Source: Streptomyces albofaciens JCM 4342
GTDB taxonomy: Bacteria > Actinomycetota > Actinomycetes > Streptomycetales > Streptomycetaceae
Assembly: GCF_008634025.1 (NCBI RefSeq)
Contig: NZ_PDCM01000001.1
Span: forward strand, 4,496,501 to 4,560,500
DNA: 64,000 bases
Direction of reading: 5' to 3'
Shown: piece after piece, positions 30,174 through 39,590 of the stretch
How the letters are laid out: the number at the start of each line of letters is the position of its first letter
Position numbering within the stretch: position 1 is the stretch's first letter
Position numbers and translations under genes: made by a program
The notes under the pieces: generated by a model
Told to the model about the DNA's origin: nothing
Database searches by the model: none
The model's input: the letters and a program-made list of their open reading frames with translations, nothing else

Positions 30174-33100
30174 AAGATGTGTGGCCGCTGACGCCGCTCC
30201 AGGAGGGACTGCTGTTCCACTCCCTCTTCGACGAGCGGGCCGAGGACGCCTACGTGGTCCAGGACGCCGTGGACATCGAAGGGAACCTCGACGCGGCAGC
30301 GCTGCGCGCCTCCTGGCAGGCGCTGGTGGCCCGGCACGCCACCCTGCGGGCCTGCTTCCGCCAGCCGCCGGGCCTGGAACAGCCCGTCCAGGTCATCCCG
30401 GCCCGGGTGGAACTGCCCTGGCGGGACGTCGACCTGAGCGACCGGCCGCCCGAGGCCGCCCTCGCGGAGGCGGAACGGCTGGCCCACGAGGACCGCGTAC
30501 GGCGCTTCGACCTGGCCGTACCGCCGCTGCTCCGGCTGATGCTGCTGCGCCTAGCCCCCGACCGGCACCGGATGATCTGCACGAACCACCACATCCTGAT
30601 GGACGGCTGGTCCCTGCCCACGCTCCAGCACGAGCTGTGGACCCTCTACGAGGCGGGCGGCGACCCGTCCGGTCTGCCGCCCGTCCCGCCCTACCGCGAC
30701 TACCTCGGCTGGCTGGCCGCCCAGGACAAGGAGGCGTCCCGCGCCGCGTGGCGGGCCGACCTCGCCGGGCTGCGCGAACCGACGCTGCTGGCACCCTCGG
30801 CGAGCCGCCCGGCGCCCTCCGCCGGACACGAACAGGTCACCGTGAAACTGGACCGGCCCGCCACCGAAGCGCTCACCGAGCTGGCCCGCCGCTCCGGCCT
30901 GACCCCCAACACCTGCGTCCAGGGCGCCTGGGCGCTCCTCCTCGGCCGCCTGCTGGGCCGGGACGACGTGGTGTTCGGCGCGACGGTCGCGGCCCGCCCC
31001 GCCGAACTGCGCGGCGTGGAGAGCATGCTCGGGCTGTTCATCAACACCATTCCCGTACGGGTGCCCCTCGCGGCCGACCGGCCGGTGGCCGAACTGCTCG
31101 CCGATGTGCAGACCCGGCAGGGCGCCCTGATCCCCCACCAGTACCTGGGGCTCAGTGAAATCCAGCGGGCGGGCGGGCCCGGGGCCGAGTTCGACAGCCT
31201 GCTGGTCTACGAGAGCTTCCCGCGCGGCCCCCTGGCGGAGGAGGAGGGACCGCCGCTGAAGCTCACCCCCGTACGCGCCCACAACGTCAGCCACTACCCG
31301 CTCAGCCTGGCCGCCTTCCCGGGCCCCGAGCTGCTGTTCCTGCTCACCCACCGCCCGGAGCTGATCGACCGCCGCAGCGCGGAACTGCTCGCCGCGCGCT
31401 TCGTCCGCATCCTGGAACAGCTCGCGGCCGACCCGGACATCAGGGCCGGTGACATCGACATCCTCGTCCCCGGCGAACGCGACCGGCTGCTGCACGGCGT
31501 CAACACCGGCGCCGCGGGACCCGTGCCGACGACCGTCCCCGAACTGTTCGCGCGGACCGTACGGCAGCACGCCGACGACATCGCGCTGGTCTCCGGCGAG
31601 ACGACCCTGACCTACGCCGCCCTGGACGCGCGGGCCGACCGGGTCGCCCGGCACCTGCGCGCCGCCGGCACCCGGCCGGGGGACCGGGTGGTGGTCACCC
31701 TCGCCCGCTCGCCCGAACTCGTCGTCGCGCTGCTGGGCACGGCCAAGGCGGGGGCGGTGGCCGTGCCGGTGGACACCGCCCTGCCCGCCAAACGCGTACG
31801 GGCCCTGCTCGACGACGCCGCGCCCGCCGCCGTCCTGACGGAGGCCGACGTCGAGGACGCCCTGCGCCACCGCGCCGACACCCCGCTCCCGGCCACCGTG
31901 ACCCCGGACTCCGGCCTGTACGTGATGTACACCTCCGGCTCGACCGGGGAGCCGAAGGGCGTCGTCGCCACCCACGGCAACATCACCGCCCTCGCCCTCG
32001 ACGCCTGCTGGGACGGCATCGCCACCGGCCGCGTCCTCTTCCACGCGCCGCACACCTTCGACGCCTCCACCCTCGAACTGTGGGTCCCGCTCCTGAACGG
32101 CGGGCGCGTGGTGATCGCGCCCCCGGACGACCTCACCGCGAAGGCCCTGGCCCGCCTGGTCACCGACCACGGGCTGACGGCCGTGCACCTGACGGCCGGG
32201 CTCTTCCGCGTCCTCGCGCAGGAGACGCCCGAGTGCTTCACCGGTCTGCGGCACGTCCTGACCGGCGGCGACGCGGTGCCCGCCGAGGCCGTCGCGAGCG
32301 TCCGCGACGCCTGCCCCGGCCTCACCGTCAGCCACCTGTACGGGCCGACGGAGACCACCCTGTGCGCCACCACCTTCGCCGTCGGCCCCGGCGCCCCGGC
32401 CCCGGCCGTCCTCCCGATCGGCGGCCCGCGCGACGCGGTCCGGGTCTACGTCCTGGACGCCGCGCTCCGGCCGGTCCCGCCCGAGGTCACCGGCGAGCTG
32501 TACATCGCCGGGCAGGGCGTCGCCCGCGGCTACCTCGGCCGTCCCGCGCCGACCGCCGAACGGTTCGCGGCGTGCCCGTACGAGGGCGGCGCGCGGATGT
32601 ACCGCACCGGCGACCTGGTCCGCTGGAACCACGACGGGCACCTGCTCTTCCTGGGGCGGGCCGACGACCAGGTGAAGATCCGGGGCTTCCGGATCGAACC
32701 GGCCGAGATCGAGGCCGTCCTCGCCCGGTGCCCCGGGGTGAGGCAGGTCGCGGTGCTGGCCAGGGAGGACCGGCCGGGCGACAAGCGGCTGGTGGCGTAC
32801 GTCGTCGGGGACGCGGCGGGCGTACGGGACTTCGCGGCCGAGCGGCTGCCGGACTACATGGTGCCGTCGGCGACGGTGGTGCTGGACGAGCTGCCGCTGA
32901 CCGCCAACAGCAAAGTCGACCGGGCCGCCCTGCCCGCACCGGACCACCCGGCCGGATACCGGGGCCGCGGCCCGAACTCCCCCGTGGAGGAGATCCTGTG
33001 CTCCCTGTTCGCCGAGATCCTGGGCGTCGCCCGGGTCGGCGCCGAGGACGGGTTCTTCGACCTCGGCGGCGACTCGCTGCTGGCGGTCCGGCTCGCCGGC

Positions 33101-34567
33101 CGCGTCCAGGCCGTCCTCGGCAAGGACCTGGAAGTGCGCGAGCTGTTCGAGGCGCCGACCCCGGCCGACCTGGCCGCCCGCCTGGCCGACGCCGCAGAGC
33201 ATCCCGCACCCGCCGCGGGACCGCGCCCCGGCACCATTCCGCTGACGCCCGGTCAGCGCGCGATGCTCTCCGGCGAGAGTCGGTACAACATCCCGCTGAC
33301 GGTACGGCTCGGCGGCCCGCTGCGGCCGGACGCCCTGGAAGCGGCCTGGAACGACGTACTCGCCCGCCACGAATCCCTGCGCACCCGCTTCACGGAGGCC
33401 GACGGGCAGGTGGTCACCGAACCCGCGCCGGTGCCGCTGCCCGCCGTGCCCCTCACCGAGGACGAGCTGACCGCGGCGCTGGAAGCCGCCCACGCCCGCC
33501 CCTTCGACCTGGCCGCCGGACCGCCCTGCCGGGCCACCCTCTTCGCCCTCGCGCCCGACGACCACGTACTCCAGATCGTGGTGCACCACATCGCCGCGGA
33601 CGGCTGGTCCACCGGGCTGATCGCCCGTGACCTGTCCACCGCCTACGCCGCGCGGGCAGCCGGCGGCGAACCCGGGTGGGCGCCGCTGCCCTTCCAGTAC
33701 GCCGACTTCGCCGTACGGCAGCACGAGCAGCTGGCCCGCCTCGACGATCCGGACAGCCCGTTCGGCCGCCGCCTCGCGTACTGGACCGGCGTCCTCGCCG
33801 ACCTGCCGGAGGAGCCCCTGCTCGCCCACGACCGGATACCGCCGGACCCGCCCACCGGCCAGGGCGGCCAGGTCACCTTCACGGTGGACGAGGCCGCGCA
33901 CCGGGCCCTGCTGGAGACCGCCCGGCGCGAGCGGGCCACCCTCTTCATGGTGCTGCGGGCGGCCGTCGCCGCCCTGTGGGCGCGGCGCGGCGCCGAGAGC
34001 GTCCCGATGGGCACCGTCTCCGCCGGACGCGCCGACGACGCGACGAGCGATGTGGTCGGCCTGTTCGCCAACCACCTGGTGCTGCGCGCCGACGCGGGCG
34101 GCGACCCGGCGTTCGCCGAACTCGTCCGCCGGGTGCGCAAGGCCGACCTCGCCGCGTACGCCCACGAGGACCTGCCGTCCCAGCCCGTCGAGGAACGCCT
34201 CGGACACCGGCCCTTCCAGATGATCATCGGCATGGAGAACCTGCCGGAAGCGCCCTGGGACCTGCCCGGCCTGACGGCCGAGCCGCTCCAGCCCGCCCAC
34301 CGCAACCGCGGCGCGGCGCGCGGCGAACTGGCCGTGACGCTGCGGGAGTCGAGGTCGGCGGACGGCGGTCCGGCCGGCGTCGAGGGCGTCATCTGGTACA
34401 GCGCCGACCTGTTCGAGCGGCCGACCGTGGAGGCGCTCGCCGCCCAGCTGACCGGCGTACTGCGACAGGTCGCGGCGGAGCCCGCGGCGAAACTCGGCCG
34501 CCTCCGCATCGACCCGCCCACGGCGGCGGACGGCCGCCCGCACCGGGACGCGAGCCCGGCGCCATGA
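30158..34567 (+). CDS. Non-ribosomal peptide synthetase, module 6 plus terminal C domain (C-A-T-C)
   Basis: A 1469-residue terminal synthetase. Domains: C6 5-448 ([29 protein letters not shown] type, matching the preceding E), A6 458-930 (pocket DALHLGLLC-K, A10 NSKVDR), T6 935-1010 (LGGDSL), C7 1025-1457. C7 keeps HHIAADGWS (near residue 1142), so it should be active, yet no A, T or TE domain follows. In other systems terminal C domains release the chain by cyclisation or by amide/ester formation with a free nucleophile; that is the inference here. The GTG at 30158 has GGGAGG six bases upstream and lies inside the previous gene (16-bp overlap), implying translational coupling. The protein ends in a Pro/Asp/His tail; its stop is followed by the exporter genes. 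Confidence 0.93.
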   Translation: MERRIEDVWPLTPLQEGLLFHSLFDERAEDAYVVQDAVDIEGNLDAAALRASWQALVARHATLRACFRQPPGLEQPVQVIPARVELPWRDVDLSDRPPEAALAEAERLAHEDRVRRFDLAVPPLLRLMLLRLAPDRHRMICTNHHILMDGWSLPTLQHELWTLYEAGGDPSGLPPVPPYRDYLGWLAAQDKEASRAAWRADLAGLREPTLLAPSASRPAPSAGHEQVTVKLDRPATEALTELARRSGLTPNTCVQGAWALLLGRLLGRDDVVFGATVAARPAELRGVESMLGLFINTIPVRVPLAADRPVAELLADVQTRQGALIPHQYLGLSEIQRAGGPGAEFDSLLVYESFPRGPLAEEEGPPLKLTPVRAHNVSHYPLSLAAFPGPELLFLLTHRPELIDRRSAELLAARFVRILEQLAADPDIRAGDIDILVPGERDRLLHGVNTGAAGPVPTTVPELFARTVRQHADDIALVSGETTLTYAALDARADRVARHLRAAGTRPGDRVVVTLARSPELVVALLGTAKAGAVAVPVDTALPAKRVRALLDDAAPAAVLTEADVEDALRHRADTPLPATVTPDSGLYVMYTSGSTGEPKGVVATHGNITALALDACWDGIATGRVLFHAPHTFDASTLELWVPLLNGGRVVIAPPDDLTAKALARLVTDHGLTAVHLTAGLFRVLAQETPECFTGLRHVLTGGDAVPAEAVASVRDACPGLTVSHLYGPTETTLCATTFAVGPGAPAPAVLPIGGPRDAVRVYVLDAALRPVPPEVTGELYIAGQGVARGYLGRPAPTAERFAACPYEGGARMYRTGDLVRWNHDGHLLFLGRADDQVKIRGFRIEPAEIEAVLARCPGVRQVAVLAREDRPGDKRLVAYVVGDAAGVRDFAAERLPDYMVPSATVVLDELPLTANSKVDRAALPAPDHPAGYRGRGPNSPVEEILCSLFAEILGVARVGAEDGFFDLGGDSLLAVRLAGRVQAVLGKDLEVRELFEAPTPADLAARLADAAEHPAPAAGPRPGTIPLTPGQRAMLSGESRYNIPLTVRLGGPLRPDALEAAWNDVLARHESLRTRFTEADGQVVTEPAPVPLPAVPLTEDELTAALEAAHARPFDLAAGPPCRATLFALAPDDHVLQIVVHHIAADGWSTGLIARDLSTAYAARAAGGEPGWAPLPFQYADFAVRQHEQLARLDDPDSPFGRRLAYWTGVLADLPEEPLLAHDRIPPDPPTGQGGQVTFTVDEAAHRALLETARRERATLFMVLRAAVAALWARRGAESVPMGTVSAGRADDATSDVVGLFANHLVLRADAGGDPAFAELVRRVRKADLAAYAHEDLPSQPVEERLGHRPFQMIIGMENLPEAPWDLPGLTAEPLQPAHRNRGAARGELAVTLRESRSADGGPAGVEGVIWYSADLFERPTVEALAAQLTGVLRQVAAEPAAKLGRLRIDPPTAADGRPHRDASPAP

Positions 34568-34626
34568 CCCATTCCACCGGAACACGTCCCGCACCGAGCG
34601 GGCGGCGACAACAGGAAGGTGCCCGG

Positions 34627-35580
34627 ATGTCCGGCAATCTGGCGATCCACGCCGACGGCCTGCGCAAGAGCTACCCAGGGCCGGGCGGCGCGGTGGAGGC
34701 CGTGCGCGGCCTCTCACTGAGCGTGCCGAAAGGAGAGTTCTTCGGGCTGCTCGGCCCCAACGGCGCCGGCAAGTCCACCACCATCGGCATGCTGACGACC
34801 ATGGTCCGCCCCTCGGCGGGCCACGCCGGGATCTGCGGCCTGGACGTGGCCGCCGACCCCGTGGCGGTCAAACGGCGCATCGGCGTGGTGGCACAGGACA
34901 ACACCCTCGACATCGAGCTGACCGTGGCCGAGAACCTGGAGTTCCGCGGCCGCTACTTCGGCCTCGGCCGCCGCGCCGCCCGCGCCAGGGCCCAGGACCT
35001 CCTCGCGCTCTTCGGCCTGACCGACCGCGCGCGGGCCCGCGTCTTCGAGCTCTCCGGCGGCCAGCTCAAACGCGTCATGATCGCGCGGGCCCTGGTCCAC
35101 CGCCCCGACGTGCTCTTCCTCGACGAGCCGACGGCCGGCCTCGACCCGCAGTCCCGCCTCCACCTGTGGGACATCCTGCGCGGACTCCAGGCCGACGGCC
35201 AGACGATCCTGCTCACCACGCACCACATGGAAGAGGCCGAGACGCTGTGCGACCGGCTGGCCGTGATCGACCACGGCCGGGTGCTGGCCTGCGACAGCGC
35301 CAAGGCGCTGCGCGACTCGATCGGCGCGGAGACCGTCGTCACCGTCGTCTACGAGGGCGGCGACTTCGACCTCGCCGCGGTCCACGCGATGGCGCGCGCC
35401 GACCGGGTGGAGGCCGCGGACGGACAGGTACGGGTCTTCGCCAGGGACGCCGACGGCGTGCTCAGCGACCTGGTCGCGCTGGCCGCCAAGGCCGGGCTCA
35501 CCGTCCTCGACGCGTCCCAGATCAGCCCCAGCCTGGAAACCGTGTTCCTGACGCTGACCGGACGGGAGTTCCGCGAATGA
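34627..35580 (+). CDS. ABC transporter ATP-binding protein, DrrA-like
   Basis: A 317-residue ATPase of the daunorubicin-resistance (DrrA) type. Walker A GPNGAGKST is near residue 40, the signature LSGGQLKRVMIARAL and Walker B VLFLDEPTAGLD are intact, followed by the H-loop TTHHMEEAE. The C-terminal 80 residues form the extra domain common in DrrA proteins. ATG 34627 is chosen because AGGAAGG lies 7 bases upstream; an ATG at 34564 overlapping the NRPS stop (ATGA) would add 21 residues. Its stop overlaps the permease start. Position directly after the last NRPS gene makes it the likely exporter of, and self-protection against, the peptide product. Confidence 0.92.
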   Translation: MSGNLAIHADGLRKSYPGPGGAVEAVRGLSLSVPKGEFFGLLGPNGAGKSTTIGMLTTMVRPSAGHAGICGLDVAADPVAVKRRIGVVAQDNTLDIELTVAENLEFRGRYFGLGRRAARARAQDLLALFGLTDRARARVFELSGGQLKRVMIARALVHRPDVLFLDEPTAGLDPQSRLHLWDILRGLQADGQTILLTTHHMEEAETLCDRLAVIDHGRVLACDSAKALRDSIGAETVVTVVYEGGDFDLAAVHAMARADRVEAADGQVRVFARDADGVLSDLVALAAKAGLTVLDASQISPSLETVFLTLTGREFRE

Positions 35581-36410
35581 CCACCACCGTACTGACCGAG
35601 GCGCCCGCCGTCCGGAGCCGGGCCCTGCACACCTTCGCGGCCATGATGGCGCGCGACGCCCGGGTGCTGCGCCGCAACTTCGTGATGAGCGCCGTACGCA
35701 TCATCATCCAGCCGCTGCTGTTCGTCTTCGTCTTCGCCTATGTGCTGCCGAAGGTGGGCGGCGGCGGGGCCGGGCCCGGGGGAGAGGCCTTCTCCACCAT
35801 CATGGTGCCGGGCCTGGTGGGCTCCTCCATGGTCCTCCAGGCCATGGCCGCGGTGACCTTCCCCCTGGTGATGGAGTTGTCCGGGCCCGGCGCCATCGAG
35901 GACCGGGCGCTCGCGCCGGTGTCGGTCCGGGTGCTCGGGCTCCAGAAGATCCTCTCCGCCGTCGTCGAGGGTCTGGTGGCCGGCGTCCTGGTCTTCCCCG
36001 TCGTCCTGCTGGTGCACGCCCAGGGGCAGGGCCCCGCCGTGTCGGTCGCCAACTGGCCGATGCTCGTCCTCGTCCTGCTCGCGGGCGCGGTGCTGGCCGC
36101 CGCGATCGGCATGTACCTGGCCACCCGTATCGACCCGCGCCAGATCCAGGTGCTCTTCACCCTCGTGATGTTCCCGGCGATGATGCTCGGCTGCGTCTAC
36201 TTCCCGTGGTCGTCGCTGGACGGCACGCCCTGGCTCCAGATCGCCGTGCTCCTCAACCCGATGGTCTACATGAACGAGGGCCTGCGCGCCGTCCTCACAC
36301 CCCAGGTGGGCCACATGCCGACCTGGGCCTTCCTCACGGCCCTGGCCGTGGGTGCGGCGGCGTTCGTATGGCTCGCCATGCGGTCGTTCGCCCGCCGCGT
36401 CACGCAGTAG
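35577..36410 (+). CDS. ABC-2 type permease, DrrB-like
   Basis: A 277-residue membrane protein that partners the preceding ATPase; start and stop overlap as ATGA (35577-35580). Six hydrophobic segments can be seen, including IIIQPLLFVFVFAYVL, MVLQAMAAVTFPLVM, ILSAVVEGLVAGVLVFPVVLL, MLVLVLLAGAVLAAAIGMYL, QVLFTLVMFPAMMLGCVYF and AFLTALAVGAAAFVWLAM. The motif LLNPMVYMNEGLRAVLTPQ before the last helix is typical of ABC-2 exporters of the DrrB/NodJ family. Together with the ATPase it would export the NRPS product. Confidence 0.9.
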   Translation: MTTTVLTEAPAVRSRALHTFAAMMARDARVLRRNFVMSAVRIIIQPLLFVFVFAYVLPKVGGGGAGPGGEAFSTIMVPGLVGSSMVLQAMAAVTFPLVMELSGPGAIEDRALAPVSVRVLGLQKILSAVVEGLVAGVLVFPVVLLVHAQGQGPAVSVANWPMLVLVLLAGAVLAAAIGMYLATRIDPRQIQVLFTLVMFPAMMLGCVYFPWSSLDGTPWLQIAVLLNPMVYMNEGLRAVLTPQVGHMPTWAFLTALAVGAAAFVWLAMRSFARRVTQ

Positions 36411-36462
36411 CGGACACCGGCGGCCCGCCGGTTTCCACCCGACACCCGGAAGGGGAAACACC

Positions 36463-36714
36463 ATGTCCACATCCCGCGACAACCAGGACACCGCGGCCCG
36501 GTTCCCGGCCCCGCCCGAGCCGGCCGCACCCGCGGCCCCCGCCGCGCCGCCGGCTCCGGCCGTACCGGAGGCCCCGGCCCCGCCGTCGGCTCCCGCTGCG
36601 CCGCGCCCGGCCCGCCCGAAGTCCTCGACGGCCGAGGAGCCGCCGCCGTTCGCCGCCCCGGAGGCTCCGCCGGCCCCCGCGGCGCCCGCCCCGCCGGAGG
36701 CCCAACACCCGTAA
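36463..36714 (+). CDS. Pro/Ala-rich 83-residue protein
   Basis: A small protein beginning MSTSRDNQDTAARFP and then made almost wholly of Pro, Ala and Glu in PAPP/PAAP/EAP runs, with one basic patch (RPARPKSS). There is no signal peptide, membrane helix or Cys. It has a good ribosome-binding site (GGAAGGGG, 7 bases before ATG) and lies 52 bp after the permease gene in the same direction, so it may be the last gene of the NRPS-exporter operon. It would be disordered or polyproline-helical; function is unknown. Reading-frame reality rests on the start signal and position, since such GC-rich DNA stays open easily. Confidence 0.5.
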   Translation: MSTSRDNQDTAARFPAPPEPAAPAAPAAPPAPAVPEAPAPPSAPAAPRPARPKSSTAEEPPPFAAPEAPPAPAAPAPPEAQHP

Positions 36715-36803
36715 CCGGTACGGGAACCACGCGGACCGCGGGTCGTCGCCCACCGCCGCCCACCGTGCCGAATGGGACACCGCGAACCGGGCACCCGGCC
36801 GGC

Positions 36804-37235
36804 ATGGGATTGCTCACGCGCATGGAGAAGACGGTGGAGCACTGGGAAAGCGCGCTGGTCGACAAGGTGCTCGGGAACGACCCGGTCGAACTGTGCGACG
36901 ACCTGCGACGCGAGTGCGACGACCACGCCGTGGTCGCCGCCCACGACCGGGTGCTCGTCCCCAACGCCTACAAAGTGGAACTCGCCCCCGCCGTGCACGA
37001 ACAGCTCGGCGAGCGTGAGGCGCAGGTCGGCCAGGAGCTGACCGACGTACTGGCCCGGCACGCCGCGGAACACCACTACGAATGGGCCGGCCCGCTCACC
37101 GTCCACGTGACCCGGGCCGGGGGACCCCTCGACGGCCGCTATCGCATATCCAGCCAGGCCATGCCCAACATTCCGGCGGACGCGTTCGACGGGACGCCTC
37201 CGGCGGCGCCGCCGGCGTCCGCGGCCCGGGCGTGA
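36804..37235 (+). CDS. Stand-alone FhaA N-terminal (DUF3662) domain protein
   Basis: A 143-residue protein. It begins MGLLTRMEKTVEHWESALVDKVLGNDPVELCDDLRRECDDHA and has VLVPNAYKVEL, LGEREAQVGQELTDVLARHA and HYEWAGPLTVHV, which line up throughout with the N-terminal domain of actinobacterial FhaA (DUF3662/DUF2662). FhaA normally continues into a long linker and an FHA phosphothreonine-binding domain; both are missing. FhaA proteins work with Ser/Thr kinases in cell-wall and growth control; this short paralogue may compete with or scaffold FhaA, an inference. ATG 36804 matches the conserved family start; the upstream purine signal is weak. It lies between the NRPS-exporter genes and the sigma factor. 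Confidence 0.72.
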   Translation: MGLLTRMEKTVEHWESALVDKVLGNDPVELCDDLRRECDDHAVVAAHDRVLVPNAYKVELAPAVHEQLGEREAQVGQELTDVLARHAAEHHYEWAGPLTVHVTRAGGPLDGRYRISSQAMPNIPADAFDGTPPAAPPASAARA

Positions 37236-37471
37236 AGTCGGCAGGAGAGGACGGACTTTCGCTGGCCTTTGCCCTTTTCTGTCCAACTATGCGGTTATTA
37301 TGGCGGTTATCTGGGCCGATGCCGCAAGGAGCCACCCCGCTCCCGCCCTTGGCCTGAACCCGCTGTGGCGCCCGCCACCTGCGACGACAGTTTTTGATCT
37401 GTGAGGAATGACCGGTGCCGATCGGGGAACCCGGTCCTCAGCATGTCGTCGACATCAGGAAAGGGCGAGTC
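37236..37471 (+). promoter_or_regulatory. Upstream region of the sigma-factor gene
   Basis: This 236-bp gap contains an unusually AT-rich stretch (CCTTTTCTGTCCAACTATGC around 37271 and two GCGGTTAT copies at 37289-37307), and GTTTTTGATCTGTG at 37390-37403. These look like promoter DNA, but no convincing SigB-type pair (GTTT plus GGGTA) was found. Confidence 0.35.
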
Positions 37472-38377
37472 ATGACAACGGCAGCAGTGCGGACTGTGGA
37501 GCTCGACCGGGCGGCCGGCACCGACCAGCCGTCGGGCGGAGCAGCGGGCGTTGCCGAGGGACTGCCGTGGGTCGAGGACGCGGGCAAGATCGCCCCCAAG
37601 GACGCACGTGAGCTGTCGAAGCTGTTCTTCGACCGGCTCCAGGTCCTCGAAGAGGGCACACACGAATACCAGTACGCGCGCAACACGCTCATCGAGATGA
37701 ACCTGTCGCTGGTGCGGTTCGCCGCCGGCCGGTTCCGCAACCGCGGCAGCGGCGAGATGGAAGACATCATCCAGGTCGGCACGATCGGCCTCATCAAGGC
37801 GATCGACCGCTTCGACCTGTCCCGCGAGGTGGAGTTCACCTCCTTCGCGGTGCCGTACATCGTCGGCGAGATCAAGCGGTTCTTCCGCGACACCAGCTGG
37901 GCGGTGCACGTGCCGCGCCGCCTCCAGGAACTGCGGGTCGAAATCGCCAAGGCCAAGGAACAGCTCGCCGGCGTCCTCGACCGCGACCCCACGGTCAAGG
38001 ACCTGGCCGCCCATCTGAAGATCACCGAGGAAGAGGTCCTGGACGGCCTCATCGCCGCCAACGGCTACGCCGCCGGCTCCCTGGACTCGCCCAACGAGAA
38101 CTCCGAGGACGGCCCGGCCAACGGCAAGGCCCGGACGGTCGCCGACACCATGGGCGACACGGACCCGGCCATCGAGACCGTCGAGAACCTGCACGCCCTC
38201 GCGCCGCTGATCCAGGAACTGGACGAGCGGGAGCGCCAGATCATCGAAATGCGCTTCGGCCAGGAAATGACGCAGTCGAAGATAGGGGAGGCGCTCGGCA
38301 TTTCGCAGATGCACGTTTCCCGGCTGCTGGCCCGTACTCTCCGCAAGTTGCGCACCGGGCTGTGCGCGGAAGCCTGA
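37472..38377 (+). CDS. SigB/SigF-family RNA polymerase sigma factor
   Basis: A 301-residue group 3 sigma factor of the general-stress/development family. Region 2 reads LVRFAAGRFRNRGSGEMEDIIQVGTIGLIKAIDRFD and FTSFAVPYIVGEIKRFFRDTSW (-10 recognition); region 3 VPRRLQELRVEIAKAKEQL; region 4 ends with the helix-turn-helix MTQSKIGEALGISQMHVSRLLARTLRKLR. The first 35 residues are a variable acidic extension. ATG 37472 has GGAAAGGG 8 bases upstream. In Streptomyces these factors are held by HATPase anti-sigma proteins and freed by STAS anti-anti-sigma proteins; no partner is adjacent, but candidates are found at 58.9-61.5 kb. Confidence 0.9.
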   Translation: MTTAAVRTVELDRAAGTDQPSGGAAGVAEGLPWVEDAGKIAPKDARELSKLFFDRLQVLEEGTHEYQYARNTLIEMNLSLVRFAAGRFRNRGSGEMEDIIQVGTIGLIKAIDRFDLSREVEFTSFAVPYIVGEIKRFFRDTSWAVHVPRRLQELRVEIAKAKEQLAGVLDRDPTVKDLAAHLKITEEEVLDGLIAANGYAAGSLDSPNENSEDGPANGKARTVADTMGDTDPAIETVENLHALAPLIQELDERERQIIEMRFGQEMTQSKIGEALGISQMHVSRLLARTLRKLRTGLCAEA

Positions 38378-38422
38378 CGCCTTTCCCGTTCCCGGCATCC
38401 CTACGACGAGGAGAGGACAAAC

Positions 38423-38695
38423 GTGCTGATGGCCCACCCCGCGGTGCTGCGGGATCTTGTCGAGCGCTACGAGACGCTGCGGGCCCACCATGCGGAGCAG
38501 GGCACCGACGCCTCGCGCCGACGGCTGGAGGACGTGACCTACACGCTGTGCGTCTCCACCGGCACCCGTCGGCCCGAGGACGCCCTCGCCGTCGCCCGGC
38601 AGCAGCTCGCGACCACGCCCCACGCGGCGGACACCCTGCGCCAGATGAAGGACGCGGCACCGACGGCCGGTACCGAGGTGCGGCTGACCGCCTGA
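38423..38695 (+). CDS. DUF5133 domain protein
   Basis: A 90-residue soluble protein (V/MLMAHPAVLRDLVERYETLRAHHAEQG...) that matches the streptomycete DUF5133 family in length and in its MxPHPAVLRxLxxRYExLR start. The GTG at 38423 is preceded by GAGGAGAGG; an ATG two codons later is an alternative. It lies 45 bp after the sigma factor and ends in a clear terminator, so the two genes are probably one transcript. Function is unknown; the family often accompanies secondary-metabolite or stress genes. Confidence 0.75.
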   Translation: MLMAHPAVLRDLVERYETLRAHHAEQGTDASRRRLEDVTYTLCVSTGTRRPEDALAVARQQLATTPHAADTLRQMKDAAPTAGTEVRLTA

Positions 38696-38714
38696 GCGCG
38701 ATGACGCTTACGCT

Positions 38715-38752
38715 CTCCCCTCCCGGACCTGCCGGGAGGGGAGCGGCTTTTT
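38715..38752 (+). terminator. Rho-independent terminator after sigma/DUF5133
   Basis: A 12-bp perfect stem (38715-38726 with 38732-38743), 5-nt loop, then CGGC and five T residues: one of only two canonical intrinsic terminators seen in the window. Confidence 0.85.
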
Positions 38753-38753
38753 C

Positions 38754-39590
38754 CTAGCCGCGCAGCGCCTTCTTGAGCGCCTCGCCGAACGCGACGGGGT
38801 GCGTGGTCAGACCGACATGCCCGCCGGGGAAGTGCCGGAGCTCCGTACCGAACCGCTCGGCCAGGAAGGCGGCCGCGCGGTAGGGCAGCTCGCCGCGCGA
38901 GTCCTGCCCGCAGGCCAGGACGAGCCGGTCCGACAGCGTCTTGAGGCGGTCGAGGTCCGGGGCGTACGTCATGAAGGCGGGAACGATACGGCTGAGGAAG
39001 AACGGCAGGCCGGCCAGCGTCCGTTCGGCGCGCGCCGCCGCCTCCGGCGGAAGTCCGGGCGGGGGCGCCGGATCGGCGGTGTCGCCGTCCTTCTTCAGCC
39101 CCGCGGCGAACACCGCCATCGCCGGCATGAGTCCCTGGGCGTGGAACGTCTCCTGTACCCGCGCGATGAACGCGCGGTGCTCGGACGCGTCCGGCAGGAC
39201 CTCCACCACCGGCGGCTCATGCGCCACGACGCGTTCGACGCGGTCGGGGTGGGCGGTGAGCAGGTGCAGGGCGGCGATCGCGCCCGAACTGGAGGCGAAG
39301 ACCCGGGCGGGCTCGCCGGGCGACAGCAGTTCCAGCAGCCGGAACGCGTCCTCGGCGTGTTCGGCCACCCGCTGCTCGGCACCGGGGTCGTCCAGCGGGC
39401 TCCGGGACAGGCCGCGCGGATCGTAGGCCGCGACGGTGTACGTGGCGGCCAGCTCGTCGGCGACGCCGTCGAACGACGCCGCGCCGCCCGTCCCGCCGGG
39501 TATCAGCAGCAGCAACGGGCCCCGGCCGCGCACCTCGTAGTGCAGGGTCGCGCCGTTCACGCGCAGACTGCCGGTGGTCGGGTCGGTCAT
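38754..39590 (-). CDS. Alpha/beta hydrolase
   Basis: A 278-residue serine hydrolase fold. LHYEVRGRGPLLLLIPGGTG carries the oxyanion-hole turn, YDPRGLSRSP the second conserved strand, and FASSSGAIAAL the nucleophile elbow (central Ser of ASSSG, less typical than GxSxG). The catalytic His is in HFPGGHVGL near the C-terminus. It starts at 39590 where its ATG overlaps the TGA of the TetR gene upstream (ATGA), so the two form one operon transcribed from 40.2 kb. The TetR repressor probably controls it in response to a small lipophilic ligand that may also be the substrate. It lacks the features of type II thioesterases and is not assigned to the NRPS. Confidence 0.85.
   Translation of the reverse strand: MTDPTTGSLRVNGATLHYEVRGRGPLLLLIPGGTGGAASFDGVADELAATYTVAAYDPRGLSRSPLDDPGAEQRVAEHAEDAFRLLELLSPGEPARVFASSSGAIAALHLLTAHPDRVERVVAHEPPVVEVLPDASEHRAFIARVQETFHAQGLMPAMAVFAAGLKKDGDTADPAPPPGLPPEAAARAERTLAGLPFFLSRIVPAFMTYAPDLDRLKTLSDRLVLACGQDSRGELPYRAAAFLAERFGTELRHFPGGHVGLTTHPVAFGEALKKALRG

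Noticed and set aside
33235..34530. Terminal C domain as a glycopeptide-type X domain recruiting P450s.
   Set aside because: X domains have a broken HHxxxDG; here HHIAADG is intact and the domain looks like a normal LCL-type C domain.
38754..39590. Alpha/beta hydrolase as a type II thioesterase for the NRPS.
   Set aside because: It is on the other strand, in an operon with its own TetR, and its elbow and lid pattern fit general hydrolases better.
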